Shown here piece after piece: positions 1 to 7,411 of a stretch of DNA of 64,000 nt. Made by a program: the position numbers and the translations under genes. Numbering within the stretch: position 1 is the first letter of the stretch; each line of letters starts with the position of its first letter. The notes beneath the pieces are model-generated. The model was not told where the DNA came from. It saw nothing but the letters and a program-made list of their open reading frames with translations, and ran no database searches. The stretch covers positions 372,001-436,000 of the forward strand of contig NZ_FNNI01000001.1 in assembly GCF_900106955.1 (NCBI RefSeq). Reading direction: 5' to 3'. The DNA comes from Aidingimonas halophila (GTDB lineage Bacteria; Pseudomonadota; Gammaproteobacteria; Pseudomonadales; Halomonadaceae).

Positions 1-85
1 ATGCATCACTTTCCAACAATAACCATTTGATCATAAAGTGAAATAAAATAATTGGAGTAAAGCATTACATTTGAGAAGGAACTTT

Positions 86-104
86 TGGTATGCCATTATT
101 ACCA
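86..104. promoter_or_regulatory. Candidate GntR operator
   Basis: An imperfect inverted repeat, TGGTAT (86-91) and TTACCA (99-104), lies about 35 bases before the first regulator gene in an AT-rich leader. FCD-type GntR proteins commonly bind short palindromes of this kind near their own promoter. Autoregulation is inferred from position only. Confidence 0.3.
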
Positions 105-137
105 TATACAAGCTGGTGAAACTTGAAGACTCCACAT

Positions 138-851
138 ATGGATGACGATCAACTTTCCCGACCTGGCCTGGTCGAAAAAGTCGCCAATTACCTTCGCGAG
201 CATATCGTGATGGATCACTTCCAGCCTGGACAACGGCTGCCCGAACGCTCACTTGCCGATGAGTTGCAAGTCTCACGTACCCCGATGCGTGAAGCGCTGA
301 AGATTCTGGCGACCGAAGGGTTGGTGGAGATATTGCCCAATAGAGGGGCTGTAGTCGCCGATGTGAGTCCGTCCGATGTCAAGGAAAAGGCTTACGTTCT
401 CAGCATTCTGGAACAAGCCGCTGCTGAACTTGCGTGCCAACTGGCTACCGATCAGGACATTGCCGAGTTACAGGCCCTGCATTACGAAATGAAAGCGGCC
501 TTCTTGCGACGAGACCGACAGAATTATTTTCGTATCAACCAGGAGATTCATAACCGTATTGTCGCGCTATCCGGAAATGCCTCGCTGATCGAGATGCACA
601 GCTACTTGAGCCGGCAACTCTATCGGGTCCGTTACCTTTCCAACCAGAAGACCGAGAAATGGACCACGGCCATGACAGAGCACGAAGCCATTATGGCCGC
701 CCTGGAAGCACGCGATGCTTCTCGGATGGGGTACGAGCTACGCAATCATCTGGGCAAGACTTGGCTCAAATATGCAAACGGCGACACCGTACAAGAAACG
801 TCCCGACAGGAAGACAGCACGGATTCAGAACATGTGGTACCCGACACCTGA
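138..851 (+). CDS. GntR family transcriptional regulator, FCD subfamily
   Basis: A 237-residue DNA-binding regulator. The N-terminal winged helix-turn-helix spans about residues 10-75 and includes the typical stretch SRTPMREALKILATEGLVE. The C-terminal all-helical FCD ligand-binding domain (about 85-215) carries His residues in NQEIHNRI and EHEAIM that fit the usual metal/ligand site. The ATG at 138 is preferred over a TTG at 123, since the HTH begins shortly after it, but neither has a strong ribosome-binding site. It reads toward the aldo/keto reductase and sugar-acid dehydratase genes, so it probably controls them in response to a sugar acid. The ligand is inferred from context; the family call is firm. 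Confidence 0.88.
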   Translation: MDDDQLSRPGLVEKVANYLREHIVMDHFQPGQRLPERSLADELQVSRTPMREALKILATEGLVEILPNRGAVVADVSPSDVKEKAYVLSILEQAAAELACQLATDQDIAELQALHYEMKAAFLRRDRQNYFRINQEIHNRIVALSGNASLIEMHSYLSRQLYRVRYLSNQKTEKWTTAMTEHEAIMAALEARDASRMGYELRNHLGKTWLKYANGDTVQETSRQEDSTDSEHVVPDT

Positions 852-1153
852 GTGTGGGTATAGCATCCTATTCCTCACACATAGCCACTCATCCCTCCTG
901 ACCAGAAACGCCATGATCATTCGAATGGCGCTAAACCGCCGAGGTGACGCCGACCCCCCGTGCCCAACGGTAGGAGCGGCTCGACCAACAGCACCAACTG
1001 CGCTTACAGAAGCTAGACAAGATAAATCGGATATCCAGGCACCCAAGAACGATTGGGAACTTGAATGGCACCCACTCCCCCACCTTGCCATGCCATCGCC
1101 TTCCTCGGCATGATGTCGAGACACGCTCATCGACTCGTCTTGCGAGGATTATC
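852..1153. other. Intergenic region, no gene seen
   Basis: About 300 bases separate the GntR gene from the aldo/keto reductase. The reading frame of the reductase stays open back to 1061, but that part has no family similarity and the ribosome-binding site (GCGAGGATT) lies just before 1154. I see no convincing terminator, promoter hexamer pair or RNA gene. The reductase promoter presumably lies here. Confidence 0.5.
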
Positions 1154-2194
1154 ATGTCTACTCTTTTTGCTCTTCTGAAAGAAGTGGCCTCTCCCACCAT
1201 TGGCCTGGGCTGCATGAACTTCTCGCATGGCTACGGAAGCCCGGTGCCTGAGCCCGAAGCACTGCGCGCGCTCGATGAAGCGTTCGAAATGGGCTATCGC
1301 CACTTCGACACGGCGACTCTCTATGGAGCGACGGCCAACGAGCAGTTGCTGGGCAAGGCGTTGGAAAGCAAGCGGGGTCAGGTAGTGCTGGCCAGTAAAT
1401 GCGGCATGGCCATCGATCCCCAACTCGGCAAGAAGGTCATCGACGGGCGTCCCGAAACGATCCGGCAACAATGCGAGGCGAGCCTTCAACGCTTGCGCAC
1501 CGATCACCTGGATCTCTATTACCTTCATCGACTGGATCGTCAGGTACCGATCGAGGAAAGTGCGGGCGCATTGGGCCGCCTGGCCGAAGAAGGCAAGATT
1601 CGCGGAGTGGGGCTGTCCGAAATCTCGGCAGCCACCCTGCGGCGCGCCCGAGCCGAATACCCTATTGCAGCGGTTCAGTCCGAATACTCACTGTGGACGC
1701 GCAACCCCGAGATCGCGCTACTCCAGGCATGTCGGGAGGCCGACACAGCGTTAGTGGCCTTCAGTCCTTTGGGTCGCGGCTTTCTCACAGGCACCCTCAG
1801 GGATCCTGCCCGCCTCGAGGAGAGCGACATGCGCCACCACATGCCTCGCTTCAGTGCCGACAATTATCCCCGCAACCTGCGTCTGCTCGAAGGCCTCGTT
1901 GACATCGCCGATGAACTAGAGGTCTCCCCGGGCCAGGCGGCTCTCGCCTGGCTCATGGCGCAGGGGAATGACATCATCCCGATTCCTGGCACGCGATCGG
2001 TCGAGCATATGCGCGAGAACCTGAAAGCTGAAACGCTCTCGTTGGATGCCGCCACTGTTTCACGCCTGAATGCCATGATGACACCGGATCAGGTTGTCGG
2101 GGGCCGCTACAGCGATGCCCAACAAGCGGATATCGATACCGAAGATTTTGACCAGGCGTATTTCCCGCAATCCCCGCGCAATGACTGGAGATAG
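1154..2194 (+). CDS. Aldo/keto reductase
   Basis: A 346-residue NAD(P)H-dependent oxidoreductase of the (beta/alpha)8 AKR superfamily. The catalytic tetrad is visible: Asp and Tyr in HFDTATLYG, Lys in LASKCG and His in YYLHRLD. The C-terminal half has the cofactor motif IPGTRSVEHMREN. The chosen start follows GAGGATT and leaves a normal AKR N-terminus (TIGLGCMNFSHGYG). It ends two bases before the dehydratase gene, so the two are almost certainly co-transcribed. A role in oxidising or reducing an aldose or sugar acid handled by the neighbour is plausible; the substrate cannot be read from sequence. Confidence 0.88.
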   Translation: MSTLFALLKEVASPTIGLGCMNFSHGYGSPVPEPEALRALDEAFEMGYRHFDTATLYGATANEQLLGKALESKRGQVVLASKCGMAIDPQLGKKVIDGRPETIRQQCEASLQRLRTDHLDLYYLHRLDRQVPIEESAGALGRLAEEGKIRGVGLSEISAATLRRARAEYPIAAVQSEYSLWTRNPEIALLQACREADTALVAFSPLGRGFLTGTLRDPARLEESDMRHHMPRFSADNYPRNLRLLEGLVDIADELEVSPGQAALAWLMAQGNDIIPIPGTRSVEHMRENLKAETLSLDAATVSRLNAMMTPDQVVGGRYSDAQQADIDTEDFDQAYFPQSPRNDWR

Positions 2195-2196
2195 GA

Positions 2197-3327
2197 ATGA
2201 TGACACGGGATACCATCGTCACCGCTGACGTCTCACATGTCATTCTGCCTCTGAATCGGCCGATCAGTGACGCCAAGGTGATGACGGGACGCCAGCGCCC
2301 CATGACGGAGATTTCCTTGACGTTCGTCGAGTTGGAAACCAGAGAAGGGCATCGCGGGATGGGATTCGGATATGTACTGCGTGCAGGCGGTAAGGCGCAG
2401 TATGCCCATGCCCTGGAATTGGCCCCGTTCGTGATCGGTGAAGACCCTAATGACATCCCGAAGCTGTGGGATAAACTCGCCTGGCAGAGCGCATCCGTCG
2501 ACCGTAGCGGGGTCGCCGTTCAGGCTATCGCCGCCTTTGATACCGCATTATGGGACATGAAAGCCAGACGCGCCGACCTGTCCTTGGCCAAGCTCCTGGG
2601 CTCGTACCGCGATGCCGTACCGACCTACAACACCTCAGGGGGGTATTTCGGCACGCCGATCGAAGAGGTCTGCGCCAATGCCGACCGTTCGATAGCCAAA
2701 GGTATTCAGGGCGTCAAGATGAAGGTCGGCCAGCCTGATTTGAAAGAGGACATTCGGCGTGTCACCGCCCTGCGCAACCATCTGGGCGAGGACGTCCCGA
2801 TCATGATCGATGCCAATCAACAATGGGACCGCGATACGGCCATGCGTTTCGGCCGGGCCGTAGACAGCCTCAATCTGACATGGATCGAGGAGCCTGTTGG
2901 CGCGCATGACCATGAAGGCCATGCCTGGCTCAATGCGCGACTCGACACTCCTATCGCGACCGGAGAAATGCTTTCCAGCACCCGCGAACTGCAGCAACTG
3001 ATCGATAACCGGTCGGTGGCCTTCATTCAGCCGGATGCGCCGCGTATCGGGGGTGTCACTCCTTTCATGCAGCTTGTCCCACGGGCCGCCGATGCCGGTA
3101 TCAAGCTCGCACCGCATTTCGTCATGGAGATTCACCTGCACTTGGCCGCCACGTTTCCGACCGAGCCGTGGGTCGAACACTTCGAATGGCTGGAGCCGTT
3201 ATTCGAAGAGCGCATCGATATTCGCGATGGTTGCCTTCAGGTTCCCACACGCCCCGGGCTAGGCCTGACTCTCAGTGACCAGGCCCGCCACTGGACCGTG
3301 GCACACGACACCGTGAGTGGCCATTGA
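2197..3327 (+). CDS. L-talarate/galactarate dehydratase-like enolase superfamily enzyme
   Basis: A 376-residue member of the mandelate racemase subgroup of the enolase superfamily. The motifs appear in order: the K-x-K base motif (GVKMKVGQ), metal ligands in IMIDANQQWD, WIEEP and IATGE, and the Asp/His dyad in IQPDAPRIGG and APHFVMEIHLHLA. From memory, the C-terminal half (TPIATGEML, PWVEHFEWLEPLF, RPGLGLTLSDQAR) closely resembles the Salmonella L-talarate/galactarate dehydratase. The reaction would be dehydration of a C6 aldarate to a 4-deoxy-5-keto acid in the cytoplasm. It is coupled to the upstream reductase. The aldarate-dehydratase class is secure; the exact substrate is inferred. Confidence 0.82.
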   Translation: MMTRDTIVTADVSHVILPLNRPISDAKVMTGRQRPMTEISLTFVELETREGHRGMGFGYVLRAGGKAQYAHALELAPFVIGEDPNDIPKLWDKLAWQSASVDRSGVAVQAIAAFDTALWDMKARRADLSLAKLLGSYRDAVPTYNTSGGYFGTPIEEVCANADRSIAKGIQGVKMKVGQPDLKEDIRRVTALRNHLGEDVPIMIDANQQWDRDTAMRFGRAVDSLNLTWIEEPVGAHDHEGHAWLNARLDTPIATGEMLSSTRELQQLIDNRSVAFIQPDAPRIGGVTPFMQLVPRAADAGIKLAPHFVMEIHLHLAATFPTEPWVEHFEWLEPLFEERIDIRDGCLQVPTRPGLGLTLSDQARHWTVAHDTVSGH

Positions 3328-3380
3328 TGCGTCATGGCAGGGCTATTGCCACCCGGTATGGGAATGGTCCGCATGAACTC

Positions 3381-4154
3381 TCATAGCACCAGCATGCGAA
3401 ACGGCATCCACAGCCCCATCGCGATCATCACCAGGTTCTCGGTCAACGAGACGATACCCAATGGCACATTGCTATCCCCGCCGACACAGGCACATTTCAA
3501 CTCGCGTTTATCGATATATACGGCCTTGAACACGGACACAGCGCCTACGGTACCGATGAACAACGCCATCGGTGCAGCGATCCATATCAACGTGCCGGCC
3601 AGCATCAAGACACCCGCCAATGTTTCCGCATAGGGATACATATAGCCATAAGGGACATAACGCTGTGCCAGTAAGTCATAGTTGAGGAACATGGTGCTGA
3701 AGCTTTCCACATCCTGAAGCTTCTGCAGGCCCAGCAGGCACATCGCCGTTGCGATAGCGTATTCGGGCATACGCAAGGTCAATAGCGAATCACCCGTCGC
3801 CCAACTAACGGCGAGCCCCATGAAAAAGGCCGTCACGAATAGTGCGATCACCGGCCAATAAGTCGTGCCTTCCTGGTTGGGGACGCTCAATCCCAAATGG
3901 GCACGTACCTCCTCATACCCGCCGATCCGCTCATCGTCGATAAAAACCTGAGGTGTCGTATCGACGTTTTCTCGTTGCTTGAAGCTATCGATCTCTTCAC
4001 GTGAGGTCAGCGGATGATCCTCGACATCAAACCCTTGACGCTTCAACAGACTCACCGTCTTCATGCCGAAGGGGCAAAGATGCTCCGCCGTTTTCATCCG
4101 GTACACACGTGCCCTCTGGCGCTTATCAACCGATGCAGGGCTTGCCGTACTCAT
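3381..4154 (-). CDS. Glutaredoxin-MauE fusion membrane protein
   Basis: A 257-residue two-domain protein. Residues about 15-80 form a glutaredoxin-like domain with the active-site motif CPFG, so only one Cys is present (monothiol type), plus TPQVFIDDERIGGYEE, which matches the cis-Pro loop and GSH-binding region. Residues about 95-255 contain four or five hydrophobic helices of the MauE/DoxX-like type and a Cys pair (KCACVGGDSNVPLG) in a loop. The ATG at 4154 follows the strong site AAGGAGGT. It lies 120 bases downstream of the metallo-hydrolase and has its own promoter. It may carry thiol redox equivalents to or from the membrane near persulfide metabolism; that role is inferred. Confidence 0.75.
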   Translation of the reverse strand: MSTASPASVDKRQRARVYRMKTAEHLCPFGMKTVSLLKRQGFDVEDHPLTSREEIDSFKQRENVDTTPQVFIDDERIGGYEEVRAHLGLSVPNQEGTTYWPVIALFVTAFFMGLAVSWATGDSLLTLRMPEYAIATAMCLLGLQKLQDVESFSTMFLNYDLLAQRYVPYGYMYPYAETLAGVLMLAGTLIWIAAPMALFIGTVGAVSVFKAVYIDKRELKCACVGGDSNVPLGIVSLTENLVMIAMGLWMPFRMLVL

Positions 4155-4202
4155 GATCACGACCTCCTTCATGTCACATGCTTTCCAACGTCCTGCATAA
4201 AG

Positions 4203-4232
4203 TCTATAACCTATGTGTGACACAAAGGTCAA
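4203..4232 (-). promoter_or_regulatory. Sigma70-type promoter of the glutaredoxin-MauE gene
   Basis: Reading the minus strand, TTGACC (4232-4227) is followed after 17 bases by TTATAG (4209-4204), or after 18 by TATAGA. The spacer contains the alternating repeat TGTGTCACACA, which could be an operator. It lies about 50 bases before the start codon at 4154, downstream of the metallo-hydrolase. Confidence 0.5.
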
Positions 4233-4274
4233 CAGGCCGTTTCCTGGCTCTGGCGTCCTTTCGTTGCGTTGGTC

Positions 4275-5174
4275 TCATTCCCACGCCGCCCCCTCGAGCG
4301 CATTCAAAGGGATTTTCAGATAACGCTTGCCATTGGCTTCCGGCTCGGGGAGACGTCCGCCCAGGATATTGACCTGCAAGGCATGCAGAATCAGCGTCGG
4401 CATGGGCAACTCACGGTCCCGACGCTGCCGCAATTCAACGTAGCCGGCCTCATCGATGCCTGCATTCAGATGCTTGTTGTGCTCTTGTTGTTCGCGAACC
4501 GTACTCCCCCATTGCGGTTCACGACCATCAGGCATGTAATCGTGCCCCGTGAACAGACGCGTATCAGCCGGTAGCGACAGGATGGCCTGAATCGAATGCC
4601 ATAACTGGTGGGCATCGCCACCGGGGAAATCCGCCCGCGCGGTACCGAAATCGGGTTGAAACAAGGTGTCATGCACGAAAGCGGCATCGCCGATCACATA
4701 GGTGATGGAGGCCAACGTATGCCCTGGGGAATGCATCACCCTTCCCTTGAGTTCACCGATGCTGAAAGTGTCACCGTCGGCAAACAGATGATCCCACTGA
4801 CGACCATCCGCCGGGAAATCCGGCCAGTGGTAGATTCGCTTCCAGAGCGCCTGGACCTCGGTTACCTGGCACCCAATCGCGGTTGGCGCCCCCGTTTTGT
4901 CATGCAGGTAACTGGCCGCAGAAAAATGATCGGCATGCGGGTGGGTATCCAGGATCCACGCAACCGTCAGCCCTTCGCGTTCAATGTATTCCAACAGCTC
5001 ATCGGCATGATGTGTCGCCGTGGCTCCCGATTTTTCTTCGTAATCCAGCACTGGATCGATAATGGCACATTCACGGGTCGCAGGATCGCTGACCACATAT
5101 TGAATGCTGAAAGTCCGCGGATCGTAAAACCCCGCAACGTCCGGCGTCCCTGGCGAGATAGCGAAGGTTTTCAT
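4275..5174 (-). CDS. MBL-fold metallo-hydrolase, persulfide dioxygenase/Blh-like
   Basis: A 299-residue metallo-beta-lactamase-fold enzyme. The signature THPHADHF supplies the first His/Asp ligands, MHSPGHT the next His, and LFTGHDYMPDGREP the distal His/Asp. The long insert, the FSIQYVVSDPATRECAIIDPVLDYE start and the HTLASITYVIGDAAFVHDTLF segment resemble ETHE1/Blh-type persulfide dioxygenases rather than lactamases or generic glyoxalase II. The predicted reaction is oxidation of glutathione persulfide to sulfite and glutathione using mononuclear iron. The start follows AGGAGGTGCG. No ArsR-type BigR regulator or rhodanese gene is next to it. A glyoxalase-II-like activity is the alternative. 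Confidence 0.75.
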   Translation of the reverse strand: MKTFAISPGTPDVAGFYDPRTFSIQYVVSDPATRECAIIDPVLDYEEKSGATATHHADELLEYIEREGLTVAWILDTHPHADHFSAASYLHDKTGAPTAIGCQVTEVQALWKRIYHWPDFPADGRQWDHLFADGDTFSIGELKGRVMHSPGHTLASITYVIGDAAFVHDTLFQPDFGTARADFPGGDAHQLWHSIQAILSLPADTRLFTGHDYMPDGREPQWGSTVREQQEHNKHLNAGIDEAGYVELRQRRDRELPMPTLILHALQVNILGGRLPEPEANGKRYLKIPLNALEGAAWE

Positions 5175-5276
5175 CGCACCTCCTGAACCTGGAAATGGGG
5201 AACACCATCATAACGCTACATCTATTCTAAAGTTATATCGATTTTTCATAAATGTCAGGTGAGCAGAACAGCCGCA

Positions 5277-6533
5277 TCAATTCCGCTGATACGCGACTTC
5301 CATACCCTCCAGGAACGCCATGATCACGCGTGTCGCCATACCGGCATCGTCGGCGGTAATGGCTTCGTCGGGATGATGACTCAGACCGTCTCGACAACGC
5401 ACGAACAGCATGCCGATGTCGGTCAGGTCGTGCATGGCCAGGCCATCGTGTCCGGCGCCACTGAAGAGCCGCTTCGGTCGCTGGCCGCATGCCTGGCAGG
5501 CCTCTTCCAGCGATTCGATCAACCATGGTGCACACTCGACACCCTCGGCTTCATAGGCCGGCGTGATGGCGAGTTGCAAACCGCGAGCAGTCGCGATCGA
5601 CTCGAGAGCCGTCAGGATTTGGTGGCGCGCGGCATGGCGGGTTCCCCGTTGTGGTGCGCGTAATTCCAGCGTGAACGTGACTTCCGAGGGAATAACATTC
5701 ACGGCATTGGGACGCACATCGAGGTGTCCGACCACTCCGACCATGGCGTCGAGCGCGTTGAGTTGTCGGTCGATCTCGACGACCATTTCGGCAGCACCCA
5801 CCAAGGCATCATGCCGCCCTTTCATCGGCGTCGTCCCTGCATGGCCGGCCTTCCCGCTCACTCGAATCCGATGCCGCTCGATGCCCGTCAGCGCGGTCAC
5901 CACCCCGACCGACAGGTTCTCGTGTTCCAGCACCGGCCCCTGCTCGATATGCACTTCGACGAAGCCGATGACCCGATCCGGATCACGCGCCAACTCGTGA
6001 ATACGTGAGGGATCGACGCCCAGACCGGCCAACGCGTCGCGCAGACTGATGCCATCGTCGTCTTGGCCATCCAGCATCGCCGGATCGAATGTCCCTGCCA
6101 GCGCACGGCTTCCTACCAAGGTGGAGGGGAAGCGGACGCCCTCCTCATCGCCGAAGGCCACCACCTCGACCCCGAATGGCAATTCGATCCCCTGTTCCCG
6201 AAGTGTTTCCAGAGCCAGTAACGGCAAGGCAATACCCAGCATGCCATCATATTTGCCGCCCTCGATCACACTATCCTGATGCGACCCGAGTATCAGCGTC
6301 GGCTCACCGGCTCGCGCTCTGGGACATCGTCCAACCAGCGTGCCCGCCGCATCCAGCGTCGCCTCGAGTCCGGCACGCCCCATCCACGCTTCCAGTAACG
6401 GCAGCAACCGTTGATGCTCATCGGAGCAATACAGTCGTGTCACCCCCGCGCCAGGGCGTGAATACGTTGCCGCCTGATCCAGCCGGGAAAGCAGGCGCCG
6501 GCCCAGCGAGGCGGCTTCGGGTTCGGTCGTCAT
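5277..6533 (-). CDS. M20 family Zn-dependent hydrolase (allantoate/N-carbamoyl-L-amino acid amidohydrolase-like)
   Basis: A 418-residue cytoplasmic amidohydrolase. Metal-binding residues occur in GSHQDSVIEGGKYDG (His, Asp), FGDEEGVRFP (the Glu pair) and VEVHIEQGPVLE (His); the dimerisation-lid His is in GKAGHAGTTPMKGRHD. This is the hydantoinase/carbamoylase branch, whose members hydrolyse allantoate, ureidoglycine or N-carbamoyl-L-amino acids. It lies directly downstream of the DUF1028 gene (24-base gap) and divergent from a peptide-type ABC transporter, so its substrate is probably imported by that transporter. No hydantoinase or allantoinase gene is nearby, so an N-carbamoyl or other N-blocked amino acid fits better than purine breakdown. 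Confidence 0.82.
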   Translation of the reverse strand: MTTEPEAASLGRRLLSRLDQAATYSRPGAGVTRLYCSDEHQRLLPLLEAWMGRAGLEATLDAAGTLVGRCPRARAGEPTLILGSHQDSVIEGGKYDGMLGIALPLLALETLREQGIELPFGVEVVAFGDEEGVRFPSTLVGSRALAGTFDPAMLDGQDDDGISLRDALAGLGVDPSRIHELARDPDRVIGFVEVHIEQGPVLEHENLSVGVVTALTGIERHRIRVSGKAGHAGTTPMKGRHDALVGAAEMVVEIDRQLNALDAMVGVVGHLDVRPNAVNVIPSEVTFTLELRAPQRGTRHAARHQILTALESIATARGLQLAITPAYEAEGVECAPWLIESLEEACQACGQRPKRLFSGAGHDGLAMHDLTDIGMLFVRCRDGLSHHPDEAITADDAGMATRVIMAFLEGMEVAYQRN

Positions 6534-6557
6534 GGTTGGCCCCCGTGAGCAAGACAG

Positions 6558-7226
6558 TCAGTGGCGATGAGGATCGTCGGCCGTGGGCAGCCGGGCCAGA
6601 AATGACTGGAATTCGGTATCGGCATGAATCCGGCCATGCAATGCCACCAGTTCGGCGACAGCATCCGTGGCATCGTCGATACGCAGGTCCAGTGGTATCC
6701 CCCCGGAAGAGCGAACCTTGAGAGCCGCCGAAAATTCGCCGCGTCGATCGCCTCCCGCAATCTGTCCATCCACCAATGCGGCCAGCAACGCATCGGCCAG
6801 GCTCGCCGATCGATGTACTGCCGCATGAAAGGCGGCCACCATGGCCGGCATGACGGTGTCGTTCGCCAACATGTTGCCGGCCACCGCCAGCCCCGGCCCG
6901 AGATGCATGGCGACTTCGGTTTCGTTGGCGGTGCCACTCCAGCCGGCGCTTTGCCCCTGGATATCCATCAACGCCAACTGCCGCCAGGCTTGCCCACGAT
7001 CCTCGCCGCGCAATTGCGCAATCACATCTTCGACATGCCAGCCTTCGGCCAGCCATGCCAAGGCACGTTCCGCCGCCGCCACATTCGTGCTGTAGCCCTG
7101 CGTGACAACGGCGCCAACCCCCGGCAGCAAGTGCGGCACGAAGCCGCCCAGCGCCGGACCACCGGTGGCACAGGCGATACCCAGTGTCCGGGTATCCGGC
7201 TTCAGAGCGATCAAGCTGAACGTCAC
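6558..7226 (-). CDS. DUF1028 family protein
   Basis: A 222-residue protein of the DUF1028 family (Ntn-hydrolase-like fold). It begins TFSLIALKPDTRTLGIACATGG, with the usual VGAVVTQGYSTNVAAAERAL and GNMLANDTVMPAM stretches. The start is a GTG at 7226 with GAGGAGAG just upstream; the longer open frame to 7301 has no family similarity. Members often sit beside peptide transporters and amidohydrolases, as here, but no reaction has been firmly assigned to the family. I infer an accessory hydrolase acting on the material imported by the divergent transporter. Confidence 0.8.
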   Translation of the reverse strand: MTFSLIALKPDTRTLGIACATGGPALGGFVPHLLPGVGAVVTQGYSTNVAAAERALAWLAEGWHVEDVIAQLRGEDRGQAWRQLALMDIQGQSAGWSGTANETEVAMHLGPGLAVAGNMLANDTVMPAMVAAFHAAVHRSASLADALLAALVDGQIAGGDRRGEFSAALKVRSSGGIPLDLRIDDATDAVAELVALHGRIHADTEFQSFLARLPTADDPHRH

Positions 7227-7285
7227 TGCACTCTCCTCGGCATGAGCTCTCCCGGACGACTTGCGTGGCCAGCGCGGCTGTGCCA

Positions 7286-7315
7286 TATATGTAAATGTCA
7301 ATTTATCATTATAAA
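7286..7315. promoter_or_regulatory. Divergent control region with candidate GntR operator
   Basis: The AT-rich core between the DUF1028 gene and the solute-binding protein gene contains a perfect inverted repeat, TTTAT-CATT-ATAAA (7302-7315). It overlaps TATAAT/TATAAA-like hexamers on both strands, and TTGACA is present on the minus strand just beside it. A palindrome between divergent transcripts is where the island's own GntR regulator would be expected to bind. The match is by eye. Confidence 0.4.
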
Positions 7316-7411
7316 TAAAACTCCGTTCAGCTTAGCCGCTCTCGCTCACGAAAGACAACTCATCCGCGACGCCGCCACCGTCGGGAGTCGACAATAATCA
7401 GGAGAGGCATC

